DNA of 64,000 nt from Rotaria socialis. Its lineage: Eukaryota; Rotifera; Eurotatoria; Philodinida; Philodinidae. Every line of letters begins with the position of its first letter. Positions within the stretch are counted from its first letter, which is position 1. Shown piece after piece: positions 1 to 12,324 of the stretch. Both the position numbers and the translations under genes were made by a program. Below the pieces are notes generated by a model, which was not told the DNA's origin, did not search any database, and saw only the letters and a program-made list of their open reading frames with translations. The stretch covers positions 1 through 64,000 of the forward strand of contig CAJNYU010001093.1 in NCBI GenBank assembly GCA_905331475.1, read 5' to 3'.

Positions 1-760
1 AAAACAATTTATAAGACGATCAACACGTTTATATGAATCACGCTTTGAAAATAAACGATCTAATTGTCGATTACTAAATATTGAACCACTATTTTTTAAA
101 AGCTCTTTTAAATCTTAAATGGAAAATAATAAAGATCATAATGTTATTGTTTTAAACTATTTTCTTACCATTTTCATTTATTTTTTGTCTTGATGCGCTG
201 GAGCATTTTGCATAATAAATGTCATAAGAATAGTTTCGTTAACACGATATTTCATGAAGACGTTGTTTCATGAATGATTGAATCTTTAAAAAAAAGAATT
301 TATGCACTGTTTCAAAGATAAGTTGAACAAACTCAATAAAGTTAATGAATAAATAATGGATATGTTGAACGATTTTCTAATAATGTTAATGCATCATTAC
401 CACGAGCAATACCATCATCAACTAATTAAAAAAAAATTGAAAAAATCAAAGATAAAATACTTGTCTGCGTTAATCCATTTAGAGCAAATTTTCTAAGAGC
501 ATCAGGAATTTAATTCTTGAAATTGGATTATCACCATTTGATGAAAGAGCTCGATCAAGTAATTCTGGTACTGTATCAATGTCACACAAATCAATTTCCG
601 CTCCATAAATAAATAAAAGTATTAAGAATTCAAAAACTGAGAATAGATTTGTACCGTATCAAAATCAATACGATCAGATTGATTTGCTTCTTGTTTAACT
701 TCAATTCCTTGGTATATATTGGTACTACAAAATTACGACAAGGCCAAAGCAACAAAACAA
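1..760 (-). pseudogene. Unrecognised degraded coding remnant
   Basis: Read on the minus strand, this stretch contains several protein-like blocks separated by stops, frame changes or short introns. Examples are AEIDLCDIDTVPELLDRALS (about 600-540), DDGIARGNDALTLLENRS (about 415-360), MKYRVNETILMTFIMQNAPA (about 255-195) and DLKELLKNSGSIFSNRQLDR (about 115-55). The last block runs off the left edge of the window. The residue mix resembles real rotifer protein rather than random translation, but I do not recognise the family. The phrase YGAEIDLCDIDT has a faint ankyrin flavour. The neighbouring IDH3 gene on the same strand is also decayed, so this looks like one dying gene block. It could instead be a live gene with many tiny exons whose junctions I cannot resolve. 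Confidence 0.3.
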
Positions 761-839
761 AATGAACAACAGGATTAAAGTTTTAATCAATACTTTTATA
801 TCTAAATGCAAGATGCGGTTTTTACATTTCATACTTGAA

Positions 840-2143
840 AACAATCTTTGATGTCATCTTAACAATGCCATTTAATGCACAGCCAATAAATTGTGTCGTT
901 GTTGATGTACTACCAATATCTGCAGTTTTTATTTTATGTTCTTGAATAGTATATAAAACAGCATTTCTTATAGTTGAACAATGTTGATCCAATCGAAAAA
1001 TATCTTCTTCTCTATATAGCATTTGACAAAGATTTTCATTAGTTGCCCTAAATATTTCAGCATATTAGCAGCAGCAAAAAGAATACCAGATGGATTTGCA
1101 ATATATTTTCCTGCAATACCTCAACTAGTATTTCTTGTACCTTATTGAAAAATAGCATAATGTTCTCCATATTTTGAACCAGCGACAAAACCAGCACATA
1201 CATTTGATACCATATTCCCATATAAATTCGTCGTAACCATAACATCAAATTGTGTTGGTCGATTAACTAGTTGCATACATGTATTATTAATAATCATTAT
1301 ATCAAATTTAATATCAGGATATTTAGCAGCTATTTCACGACAACCATCAATCAACTTCCTACGATATACAAAATTAATAATAAAATATTTGAAGAAAATA
1401 ATTATATTGCATTTGCCTTATATTTGCTTTATGAACAGCGGTTACTTTCTTTTATTCTGCATGCTTTGAAATTTCAAAAGCAACACAAGCAATTTTAAGA
1501 GATTTTGCTCATCTTATAACTATAAAGAAAACAATGATGAAATTCTTACTTAAAATAAATATTAAAATTCACGTTTCAAGATAGAATTTGATTTAAAACG
1601 AATAACATTAGCAAATAAATCAAGACGAGTACTAAAATATGAATCTCGCTGTTGTAAACAAAATAAATCATCGAACTTACCGTAAAAGAACATTGAGAGT
1701 ATGTTGTATTTTGTGATGCAATATTACCTAGTTGAGTTGAATATATGTCAATAATTGAATTTTCAAAAAACCAACCTTTGAGAGCTATTCCATTACGTTG
1801 AACAGCCATAACATCTCTCTCAAACATTTCGTCATTAGCTACATTACTTGATAACGGAATATCTTCAAAGTCAACTGGTGCTCGAACACATCTAATGCAA
1901 TCATTAAATAAAATGAGCAGAATACACTTCTTACCGAATAGAAATTTTGACATGTTGCATAAGTTCGAATCCTACACCATCGTCATGTATTAATGTTACC
2001 GTATATTTGCCACCATAAGCTGTTTACCAAGGTGTATTCAGCTAAAATTTATCGGTAAATAGATATCAGAATAAAATACATACATCAGTAGTTTACGATT
2101 GATAAAATGGTCCGAACGATGATAATACACGGCGAGTATTCAT
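840..2143 (-). pseudogene. NAD-dependent isocitrate dehydrogenase subunit (IDH3 gamma/beta-like), decayed
   Basis: NAD-IDH is a mitochondrial TCA-cycle enzyme that decarboxylates isocitrate to 2-oxoglutarate. Minus-strand blocks appear in family order: a possible presequence exon MNTRRVLSSFGPFYQ (from 2143); GGKYTVTLIHDDGVGFELMQ (about 2018-1957; the family has GDGIGPEL); APVDFEDIPLSSN; AVQRNGIALKG; AKSLKIACVAFEISKHAE followed by [52 protein letters not shown]; and a C-terminal IKTADIGSTSTTTQF. The gene is broken. In-frame stops fall within otherwise conserved blocks near 2022, 1455, 1147 and 1122. The catalytic-core segment between ALKG and AKSLKIA, with the substrate-binding RENTEGEY region, is missing. 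GDGIGP has become DDGVGF. It is therefore most likely a non-functional copy, and an intact paralogue should exist elsewhere. Confidence 0.75.
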
Positions 2144-2684
2144 TTTTTAGAACAGACTGCATTTTTTGTGAAACCTAAATTGTCTATTCTTTCCGCATAA
2201 TTTTCAAAACCAAATATAATACGACGATAATAATAAACAAACAAATCAGTAGCAAATAGAATTAAAAGATCATATAGATATAGCACATTTATATATTATT
2301 ATACAATATGAAACGTTCTGTCATATCCTATTTGAGAAGAATCTTTTAACTGAATTAATCAAATTACGTCACTGAGTCCCATTTCAATTTAAAAAATCTC
2401 ACCCTGTTTATACTATTAGCTGATTTGTTCCAAGTGTTCACTATGAGTGAGAAACGATGAGTTTGATCAACTATACGAGAATGGGAACGTATAGAATACG
2501 TTACAACTTCTTATTTATGCCAACATTGATATCTGAATGCTTTTTTTATTATTTCTAAATAGAAATTTTTTTAAATGAAATCATTGTGAGATGCCTCAAG
2601 ATTATTTTCCTCGTTAATTTTTTTCCACATCTCTCATTTTCTATTAGTACATCTACTTCTAACCAATTTTATTTCCATGATTAA
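2144..2684. other. Intergenic, AT-rich
   Basis: No convincing coding block was seen on either strand. It lies upstream of the IDH3 pseudogene and downstream of the F-box stop codon. Confidence 0.4.
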
Positions 2685-4625
2685 TTACAAATAATAAATT
2701 TTCGTATGAGGAAAATAGTCTTTCAGCTGCTGTTGAATTGAAATTTCAGAAGGCACACAAAAATAAAGCAATTTGGCACAATTGATTCGGGTTGCATCTC
2801 TTGTAAAATTGTGTGTCACTCTCTCTACAGGTTCATAGTCGATTTCGACTTCGAGTGTTCTTGATAAACATGTTTTGGTATCCAGCAGAAATTGTTCCAC
2901 ATAATCATCATGAACATCATTGAGATCAAGTGTAGTAAGATAAGGATATTGAATGATTGATAAATGTCGATTATCATCTTTTGATGGTTGATGCAATTTA
3001 TTCTTCTGTGCTTTTTTATTGTATACAGTTAATTTTTCCATGAAGGGAAAAGATTTAGCAATTTTCACAAAGAATTCATGTTCAAAAGGACGTTCGTCAT
3101 ATAATGAGACTTCACGAACAGATTCAAATAATCCATACGAAAAATTATTTGTAATAGATTGATAACGTTTTCCTTGATATGGATATGAGTAAATATGACA
3201 TTGACCTCTTTTACGATCTGAGAAATAATCAACACATGAAATAACTTTATTATTTTGAATATCTTTGAATGAAAGTTGACAATCTTCATTCGACGATAAA
3301 TAAATTTGATCGTTTAGACGCAGATGTGAGCTTATGTTGAATACAAATTTATTTAATCGTAATAAATGACTGATAATATTGTATTTCAAATCATAACCAT
3401 CAAAAAATCTTTTCTCGCCAAACATAACAAGACGTAAGTCGAGTTCTACTAGATTGAACATTCGATGTAGAAGTGGCACAATTAATTCACTATACTTATC
3501 TGTCGCCCATCTGCAACGAAGCGAAAAAAGTTTTAGGTTGGGTATTTGTTTCTAAAAACATAAATCAATTTATTTCAATATATTAGATATTAATTGGTGC
3601 AATTTATTTTATTAGCGATTATTATCTGTGGAGATGCAATTCTATCAATACTAACAGAAAGTCTTTGAAGTTGATCGAAACGACCATCAAGTAAATAAAG
3701 ACAATCGACAAAACATTCCACACGAACGTGCATTTCTAACAAAGTTGAAGAGGATATAGTTGGAGGATTTTGAAAACGTAGTTGACAACAATAAGCTGGG
3801 CCAAAACGGAAATATTCTAACTTCGAGCATACGGTTAAAATAGCTGTAAATATATCTGTAATGCTATTGCCTGTACCAGTTATGCTTTTTTGTGGAATAT
3901 CAACAACAAGCGATGAAATTTTACTCTGAAATATGTGAATTAAAGGAGTTTCGTCTAAACATAAATATAAAATCAATGATAAAACATTTTAGATATATTG
4001 ATCAAATTGTCGCATCTATTTTAGTCTTTCTCTTTCTTTCTAAAGTAAATATTATTTTTCTCCATTTGAACACATTGATTCCCAATGCCATTTTTGTTTT
4101 ACTCTTAATATAGATAAAATTTCCTATGACACAATTAATTTGAAGAAAAATCTTTTTCCAAATAAATAATTCTATTTATTTATCTATATTTTCGAAATAT
4201 TAATGATTGAGGAAAACATCAAAGGAAAATCTCTCACCAGTAAAGATACGAAAAGCATATTCCTTGTTGATATTATATAAACCGAGTCCATATAGATTAG
4301 GATAATTTGTACAAAGAAGAATATCTTTCATAGTTGATGATTCAAGATTGAGCCATTTGACTTTGTGATGAATTTTAGGTAAAATTTGTGAACAAAATCG
4401 TTGAAATACTGGACCATTTAATGGATAATATGAATCATTAGAACGTCTGGTCATCGTTAAACAATTTGTAAATATTGAACCATGTACAAGTTGGTCTAAT
4501 TGTTTATTAAAACCTATGAACGAGTAGAGTACTTCGATATTGTCTAGTTTTTTAAGAATAATAAGAAGAATCTCATCAGGTAAATCATTCAACTGGATCA
4601 GCGAACCTTCCATGTTTAACTTCAT
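2685..4625 (-). CDS. F-box protein with leucine-rich-like C-terminus (bdelloid-style family)
   Basis: The protein is probably a substrate-recognition subunit of an SCF ubiquitin ligase; the substrate is unknown. The N-terminus (LNDLPDEILLIILKKLDNIE, residues about 12-31) is a clear F-box, followed by a long region typical of the expanded F-box families of bdelloids. Three exons are inferred: 4625-4238, 3954-3608 and 3551-2685. Intron 1 is GT-AG and joins RIFT to DETPLIHIFQ in frame. Exon 3 continues with KQIPNLKLFSLRCRW and ends ...DYFPHTKIYYL. Intron 2 has a good acceptor but no GT donor in the whole interval. The best-placed donor reads AT (AAA|ATAAAT). Without splicing, frame is lost at a TAA at 3592-3590. 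The gene is either spliced through an AT-AG junction or recently inactivated. The start was taken at the first ATG; Met5 is an alternative. Confidence 0.72.
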
Positions 4626-5205
4626 CAGATTATTTTTCTTTGCTTAGACAGATTTATTCTATTTGATCAATTTCGTCCATGGGAACAATGACAAATTTTT
4701 CGATAATCTTAATTGGCGATCAATGGATGGAAAACAACAATATGACCTTTCTCTCTCTTTTTCTTGTTATTTTTCGTATATCAATGAACATCAGTATCGT
4801 CCGTTATAGATGTAATAAAGTAGTTGATATGTTATTCATGTCTAATAGAAAGCTTTTTCTTAGAAGTTAAATATTATTTTTTTACCTCAATTTCAATAAA
4901 AAATATTTTTGATATTTGACATCTGTTTGTATCTTTTTGGGTAATACCTTGTAGCACATGATATTACCTTGAGATATCTGATAGATCCTCGTTCTAGCTA
5001 GCTGGCAGTGCTTTTAAATGTTCTTTATAGAAGAATTCATTTTGTTGGTAAATGTCAATGATAAATTTATAATCTGATTGATCATCAATGTCCTGTTTTG
5101 ATGGCTTTTCTTTTTCTTTTTTTGAAAAATAAACAACACTACATAAATGAAGAGAAAAAAATCCATCAAGAGGATCAAGTTCATTTCTGGCGTTGTTTGA
5201 TGCAT

Positions 5206-5607
5206 TTATGTTACAATACCACATTCTCTGATAAATATTGTGGCCGATGGTACATCCAATGATGCATCTAAATTTTGGGTAAATAAAATAGATTTTGATA
5301 AAAAATAATATTAGTTAAAAACTATACCATAACAACTTTCTATTTTTTTAACGACTTCCATACCATCAATGACTTCACCAAAAACAACCTTTAAGAGAGA
5401 GAAAAAATAGTAAATAAAAGAATTAATGAATTTAGACATTTTACAAAATTGTCGTTGAGCGACGGTGCTGCAGCGGTAGTAATACAAAATTGTGAACAGT
5501 TAGTATCTGGTGTATTATTAGACATTGACAAAAGACCAGATTTTGAATGTTGATATAAGAAGTTTTCATCATCAAAGAATTCTTTATGAATATCACCGGT
5601 ACCATCG
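5206..5607 (-). CDS. Cyclophilin-type peptidyl-prolyl isomerase, C-terminal exons only
   Basis: Three minus-strand exons splice in phase: 5607-5445, 5388-5328 and 5267-5206. They give DGTGDIHKEFFDDENFLYQH, SGLLSMSNNTPDTNCSQF, CITTAAAPSLNDN|FVVFGEV, then IDGMEVVKKIES and an end at ECGIVT. These match the second half of cyclophilins ([20 protein letters not shown]...HVVFGKV). The active-site strand is altered: SQFCITT replaces SQFFICT. The N-terminal half with the catalytic arginine was not found upstream. Just before the first visible exon lies a candidate transposon end (5644), so the 5' part may be displaced or lost. A second open frame continues from the stop region to 4994 (rich in Lys and Ser), but it is not needed to explain the gene. 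It is a truncated gene or a gene with a distant first exon. Confidence 0.6.
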
Positions 5608-5643
5608 CTATTTAAATATTAAAAAAAGAAAATCATTATATTT

Positions 5644-5960
5644 CAGGGGTGGCGGAATGTTTTAAAATCAGATGAGGCTCAAGTGTTTCAAGTATACACA
5701 TTCGACAGCTTATTGCCATCATTTTGGTGAGGCTCAGCCTACTATTCCAGAATTCAGGTGAGACTCAAGCTAGTGATATCGCCAGAAAAAAAATGTTAGG
5801 ACGTGGAGGGAGGAATTCCTCTGTGGATGTAGACAGCCAGACGACAGAAGTTTCTTACTTGAGGTCTGGCTTTCTTAGTCGTACGACGCGTATAAGAGTT
5901 GAATAGCACCTTATATCAGAGTACTTTCAGCGTGCTACACACACATATTTATTTGTTATT
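5644..5960. repeat. Possible hAT-like MITE or fragment, one end only
   Basis: The segment begins with CAGGGGTGGCGGAATG, which looks like a hAT terminus. It is close to the inverted repeat of the element at 33236-33406 (rc of its right end: AGGGGTGGCAGAATTC). Base composition is higher in GC than the flanks, and it contains a small hairpin (GCCAGAC ... GTCTGGC, about 5833-5873). I found no matching right end, so the downstream limit is arbitrary. Confidence 0.3.
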
Positions 5961-6509
5961 AAAAATCCTTTGTTCAGAAAAGTTTTATCGAAAATATTGA
6001 AATTTTCTTTTTTTCTGCCGACCTTTGCTTATAGCCCAATACTCTCTTTTCTCTGAGGGACTTGTCTGGCTTCTAAATATACAAAGAATATAATGTTCTA
6101 TGGAATGTAAATGGTTTCTCGGTGCTTTTTTCTACAATATTGTTTAGACAATACCACACAATGGGAAAAATTTTCTGCTCCTGAACTGGAAAATTTCTGA
6201 CGAGAAAATAACGATATAAAAAATATTCGTTCATTATATATTCAGACGCTAAAGGTGGCCATGGTGTCAATCGTTATGTGAAATGTAGAAAATAAATGCG
6301 AAACGTTTACGAGCCTTGCCATTGCTCAAGTCACACAGAAATAAACGAAGCATATTTCGGATGCTAAGCCGAAATGAAGAGAAGAATGAGCAAAATAAAA
6401 ATCCATGGAAAAGATCTACGTCGCGAAGCGAAACGTTTTCAAATAGACAACACAAGTGTGCACCAGAAATCTGTCTTTATAAAGAATATCCCTCCGAGTT
6501 CTGAACTTT

Positions 6510-6616
6510 CTTGAGGGTGTGGGTGGGTGTGGTCTGAGTATAGATTATATCTTCATCGACATATATGCACTTTGTCACAACGAAATCCACCCACACGCAC
6601 ACCCCACACCCTCAAG
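6510..6616. repeat. Short inverted-repeat element with telomere-like G-rich arms
   Basis: The left arm CTTGAGGGTGTGGGTGGGTG (6510-6529) is matched imperfectly by the inverted right arm CCACCCACACGCACACCCCA CACCCTCAAG (6587-6616), with about 50 bp between them. The arms are rich in the TGTGGG motif, which is the telomere repeat described for bdelloids. CACACCCTCAA also recurs at about 39426 and 51106. It could be a MITE with this terminus or an interstitial telomere-like block. No clear target duplication was seen. Confidence 0.4.
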
Positions 6617-8982
6617 ATATCCTTCGAGAGACCAGAAAGTTTGCTTGTTGCTCAAAATATGTCTGAAATACTTTTGAAGTTCTTTCGCCTGTTAATCCAA
6701 GTAGGATGTCTAAAGATTCCCAATTGAATATTTCGAGAAAATAAAATCAAACATCAATATAAGAAAAAAGCAACAATCCAACAATATTCTAAAAAAATGA
6801 TATCATTTTAACGTGAAAATCAGAAAAATTGTATTTTCTAAGTTTTCTTCATTATAATTCGCCTTGATGGACAAAATCCAATATTTGAAAAGCATGCCGA
6901 CAAGCACTATCCAATGACGTTAGCATATCGGCAAAAAATGCTTTCTTTGCATTTCAACTTCAGGAAGCCTTATTTTTTCCTAGGATAAAATCATGTAATT
7001 TATTGAAATTTCGATCTTTGATTTTTTTTTATTTAAAAATAATAACTATTATATACAACAATAATATCAATAAAAGATATCCTAAGTCACGAAATTTTCA
7101 CCACTATAAATTTAAATCACGATTAATATATTTAATAGAATGATCATTGAGTAAGTTTTCTGATTTGATTAACACTTTTGTTTCTTTTAGACAGACTTTT
7201 GGTACCTTTGAAATGCATAAATAGAATAAATTTCATGTTTTATTATGAATTTTCGATAATAAAAATCGAATTATTCGTCCTATTTATTTTTTTGTCATTT
7301 GAGCTTCGAGTTTTTCTAATCTTGGAAATAAATAAACAGGAAACTGAATTTCACCGAATGAACATTTCTTTTCACTAAGAACTAAATTTTGTATTTTATT
7401 TTTCTTTAATCAATTTTAATCGATTATTCCAAATTATAATCGATTTTAATCTGATTGTTTCCCTGTTTTTATTATATGGATAGATACCGATGGATTGTCT
7501 CATTGGAAAAAAACGCCTTTTTATGCATATCTGATAGATATATGGTAGCGATGAATTTATGATTGATGCCAGTGCCAAAGGTTGGCAATTTTTCAATTCG
7601 TGTGGAATACGTTAAGCAGGCACTAACTAAAATTAGAAACACTTCTGTGGATCGAATTTCCGTCAGAGTAGTATTAATTAGAGATGCGTTTGTGTGATAA
7701 ATAGATTGGTGGTGTCTGTGTTGAACAATATCCAAGATAAGCGTTAATAAACAATAGAGTGAACAAAGCGGTGAATGTCTGATAGCGCTATCGTCATGGA
7801 TTTGCACCCTCTATAACGTCTTTTCATTGGCAAAAAGATTCCAAACAGAATCCTCACCAAGCTTGTGATGAAGTATTGCATTGTGGTAGCTTCACATCGA
7901 GGTAAAATACCATATCAAGAGCAGTCCTTTTAATAGCCACCTGAAAGTGGCGCATAGAAAAAAAACAGAAACCAAAATAAGAAAAAGATTTCATTTACAA
8001 CATATATAGATCACTAGGCAGGTATCACTTAAATTTTTCGATTCTCCAGTTATGGCATACGGAATAAAAGAAAAAACATTCTCATATTGTACCATCAGCG
8101 AGCGTAAGAAATACAGAAAATAATATGTTTTCAAAAAGCAAGTCTCACATAGTACTCACATACACAAGACCTCCAAAAATACGCCTGTAAACATGTCAGA
8201 ATTTTGTTATAATGCCGTTTGAACGACAAACTACTTCAAAAAGGTCGTTTTTAAGAATCTATAATGCTCTCAAACGCGATAAGAGAGCATGAACTCTTCA
8301 AAACGAGTAGTCTTTCTGCAATTTACATGTAGATTTTATCAATTTTAACTTGTTCGACATTCCGAGCTTATTGTGAAGTAAAACCGCTAGTCGAAAAACG
8401 TGTTTTTGATATGACTGTGCGATGTGTAAATTGTCTTCTTCTGTAACGATACCTACAACCGGATATTTGTCAAATGTGCTTTGACACACTCTGAGCGTCA
8501 TTTTACCGAGAGCTTGTACTAGTTGATAGAGATTAAAATCTGGACTCTACTCTGGGCCATACTGGAAAACTATTATGAAGATAAAATGCAAAAACATTTT
8601 AGATTATTTCCTTCTGATACACCCTGAACCGAAAACCTAAAGTAATGTATTCGGAAAATGAAGTAAAATGCAACTTTGCTACATACTTTGAACTGACTAG
8701 AGCCGTTTTCGCACATGCATGTGTTAATTCACCTTACATCAGAGAATTTCGTTCACAGATGATTTTTCTGCTTAGCATAATTATTATTGATTCGTAAATC
8801 GTATTCTATTACATATTTTATATTTATTAATAAATATAGATTTTTATATTTATTAATAAATCCAAAGTAGATGTCGCTTTCGTTATCATATCTTGCTATT
8901 CCTCTACGACGGTGTCCACTAACAATAAAGAGAAAGAAAGAAAGAAACTTTATATTCAATATCTTTTTTTTTTACATTATCA
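6617..8982. other. Intergenic, no gene supported
   Basis: About 2.4 kb of AT-rich sequence lies upstream of the LAP gene. Open frames here, including a 111-codon minus frame at 7472-7807, show no recognisable domain or splice-supported extension. One local duplication of about 20 bp lies at 8816-8861 (TTTTATATTTATTAATAAAT twice). Confidence 0.4.
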
Positions 8983-11900
8983 ATGCCTCTTACGTTTCCA
9001 TCATCAGTTGCCAAAAAAGTTCGGTATGTTTAAAATTACCTAGGAATCCTATACTCTTTTTTTCCTGACTGTTTACTATTTTTTCTAGATTAGCTCTACT
9101 ACACAAATGTAATGGTAGTCGAAAAAGACGTGATGATATTACGACAGTTGATTATAGTCATGGAAATTTGTCATCTGTCCCAGAAGATTTACTTCTTTAT
9201 GAAAATACATTAGAAGAACTTCATTTAGAAGCAAATTGTCTTCAAGAATTGCCAAAAGTAAGAACAGAAATCAATGAAATAGATAAAAATATGTTTATTT
9301 TCGTTTAGTGGCTATTTCAATGTCATGCTCTACGTCATTTACTTTTATCTGATAATGAACTTGATTGTTTACCACCATCTATTTCAAGTTTTACCAATTT
9401 AGAACGTTTAGATTTAAGCCGAAATGGTATGAAATCAAACTTAAATTGTGTTATTCTAATAATTATTGCATTTTTGTCTAGATTTAATGGCACTTCCTGA
9501 TAATATTCGATATTGTAAATTATTGACCTCATTGGATTGTAGTTCAAATCGATTAGAAAGGTTTGTTTTTAACTTTTCATTGTTTTTTTTTGACTAACTC
9601 ATTCATTCTTTAGATTATGTGAAGGATTGACAATGTTAATTAATTTAAAAGAATTATATCTCAATGATACATTACTAGAATTTTTACCTGGCAATTTCGG
9701 GCGGTAAGTGAAAATAAGAGTAAGATAATAAATGATACGGATACTTAATGCAGTAAAGAACTCACATAATGAAGTACTGAGTAAAAGAAGAAACTCTTGA
9801 TGTTGTTTTTGTTTCGATGAGAAATGTCTTATGCGTTGGATCTAAGCGAATAGTTTCAATTACTTGAAAATTAAATCTCTTTTGATCCATTCACTAGTCG
9901 TCAATTCGTTCTCTTTTTTTTCTAGCTTAACAGAATTAACGATCTTGGAAATGCGTGCAACACGTTTGCGACTATTACCTGTCACGCTGCCAAAATTAAC
10001 AAAACTGGAACGATTAGATTTAGGTGCTAATTCATTTATTGAATTCGTATGTTACTATTATCATTAATTTTCTGTTTAAAACTAATAGGTGTTTCGTTTT
10101 ATTTTGTTTAGCCTATTGTTCTAAGCAATCTCCCATCTCTTCAGGAGTTGTGGCTTGATTCAAATAAACTAATCTCAATCGACGATGTAAGCTAATACTT
10201 GAACTATATTTTATTCCGTTACCACTATTATTATTATTATTCTAGTAAAGTAAAAAAATAAGGTATTGAGTTTATTGCCCCTTGCAAATATTTGCCACGC
10301 TTTATATGTGTTTTTCTCTTGCTGCTTCTGTTGTCTAAATGTATCTTTTCGTTTATTTAGTCAATTGATAAATTAACAAATTTAAAATTTCTTGATATAT
10401 CTCAAAATCAATTAACTGAATTACCAAGTTCGGTGGGTGATTGTAAACTAACTGATTTATATTTATCCGATAACTTTCTTATGAATCTTCCGGATTCGAT
10501 TGGTAAGCGAATTTCGTTATAAAAGCTAAAAGGAAGTTAATCTTTTTTTCTGTATTTAGTCAATTTAACTAGTCTAGAAACTTTAACAGCTAATAATAAT
10601 CAAATTGAACGTTTACCGAATAATATTGGACAGTAAGTTGAATGAAAAATCTTCATTTATCAGTGAAGAGAAAGAATTTTTCTTATTAGCATGACATCAT
10701 TAGTTGAACTACATTTATCGTTTAATAATTTAACATCAATACCAGCGAGTATTGGTTTATTACACAGTTTACAATTTCTTACATTAGATCATAATCAAAT
10801 TCAATCAATACCAGCAACTGTAAGAATATGTTTTTGGAAGAAGTGTTTCTATTGTTTTACTAAATAGATTGGTAGCTGTTCAAGTTTAAGTATACTTTCG
10901 TTACGCTCAAACTGTTTAGCAAGTTTACCAGATGAAATCGGCCGTTTATCTTCATTGAAAGTTCTTAACGTTAGCGGTAAGACTATTTGTGTATTAAAAA
11001 AATATTTATTTGATGTCAATAGGAAATTTTCTTCGATATTTACCGTGTACGTTGTTAAAACTTAAAAAATTACAAGCATTATGGATGAATGAAAATCAAG
11101 TAAGTTTGATTATGGAAGCATTTCAATAACTATTGAATTCATTCGCGACTATGAAAATGTTTTTTTTTATAATTCAAACATTGAGTGGTCCTGGTGTTGG
11201 CTAAATAGCCAACGAATTGTAGTTAGTCTTAACGATGAATTTTATTTTTACTATTTTCCATTTGTAATCAAACGGCAAATTTTATTTTTGTCACCTTTTG
11301 AAATCAGACTGATATTTGATAATGTTTTTTGTTTTTCTAGGCAAAACCTTTAATTGCTTTCGAACAAGAACGCCATCCAACAACTGGCCAACGTGTACTC
11401 ACATGTATACTATTACCACAAACTGATCCTTCAATGAATCGAAATACATCAAGTATGAATCAATTTTTCTATTATGAATTCATTTTATGAGGAAAATTTC
11501 CGACTTCTAGAAAGTCGATTTATTGCCGAACAAACAATTGATTATACTAATCGTCCAACAACGCTTCGTTTTGCTAATGATACGATTGACGAGCCAGTAA
11601 ACATTCAATAGTTGCTCTTTTTATTTTCCAACATCTTTTTATTTTCAGCGACAACTTGTGCGAAATCCAACACCGTATCCAAAAGAAATGCGAGCCTTCG
11701 CTAATATTCTTCGAAATTATAATCATAGTAATCAACGTGAAATAGTTCAATCACCTAAAGTAACTTGCTGTGCTTGAAACTTTTATCAAGTTCTTTTTAT
11801 TTATTTTTTTACTTAGAAATATTCTTCATCATCTAATCTATTAATGGTTTGTGATGAAATTCCACTAGAAAAATCTTTTTATGGATGCGCAAATTCAGCG

Positions 11901-12068
11901 TCCGTTGGCTCAATGAATTCTGATCCGTTATGTTGTCCTCTGGCACGCAGTCGTGATGATCTGTTATTTAGTACTAGTCCAATAGATGATAGAGAAAGAA
12001 TGCGTCCCGATTTGTTACCTGGACAAGTAAACGATATCGATGAAGTTAAAAGTAATCACTCATTCTAG
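8983..12068 (+). CDS. LAP-type leucine-rich repeat protein (Erbin/LRRC7/Lano-like) without a PDZ domain
   Basis: LAP proteins (Scribble, Erbin, Densin, Lano) are membrane-associated scaffolds of epithelial and synaptic junctions. Sixteen exons are inferred: 8983-9023, 9089-9257, 9309-9426, 9482-9560, 9614-9703, 9926-10046, 10112-10186, 10361-10502, 10560-10632, 10690-10819, 10868-10976, 11023-11099, 11341-11452, 11511-11596, 11649-11759 and 11817-12068. All have GT-AG borders and keep frame. The N-terminus ([20 protein letters not shown]) matches the LAP start. About sixteen LRRs follow, e.g. [19 protein letters not shown] and [18 protein letters not shown]. Then come the LAP-specific segments [20 protein letters not shown] and [17 protein letters not shown]. 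The protein ends ...[13 protein letters not shown] with no PDZ domain, as in Lano (LRRC1). The start [14 protein letters not shown] was chosen because it splices in phase to LALLHKC. The next gene begins 257 bp downstream. Confidence 0.88.
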
Positions 12069-12324
12069 TTCATGTAAATAAGAACAGTTCGTGAAAACGG
12101 AAAACAAAATTGTTTCCCATTCAACATGGGACTGGTGTGTATACGTGCAATTGTTAAAATTCTATTGTTTATGTTTTGTTAATTGATTCTTAAAGCGAAA
12201 AAAATTATTTATAAAAAATAGTTGTAGAAAAAGAATAATATAAGAAAAATTCGTGGTTTTCTTTTCTTTGGTTTGTATTCTAGATACAGAAAAAAACAAC
12301 AACAGAATATTTCATTGAAGAAAA

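Noticed and set aside
1955-1985. GTTCGAATCC-like tRNA T-arm word
   Set aside because: No acceptor stem or D-arm surrounds it. On the minus strand it encodes the GVGFEL part of the IDH3 relic.
7472-7807. 111-codon minus open frame
   Set aside because: No domain, no splice-supported extension and composition like random AT-rich translation.
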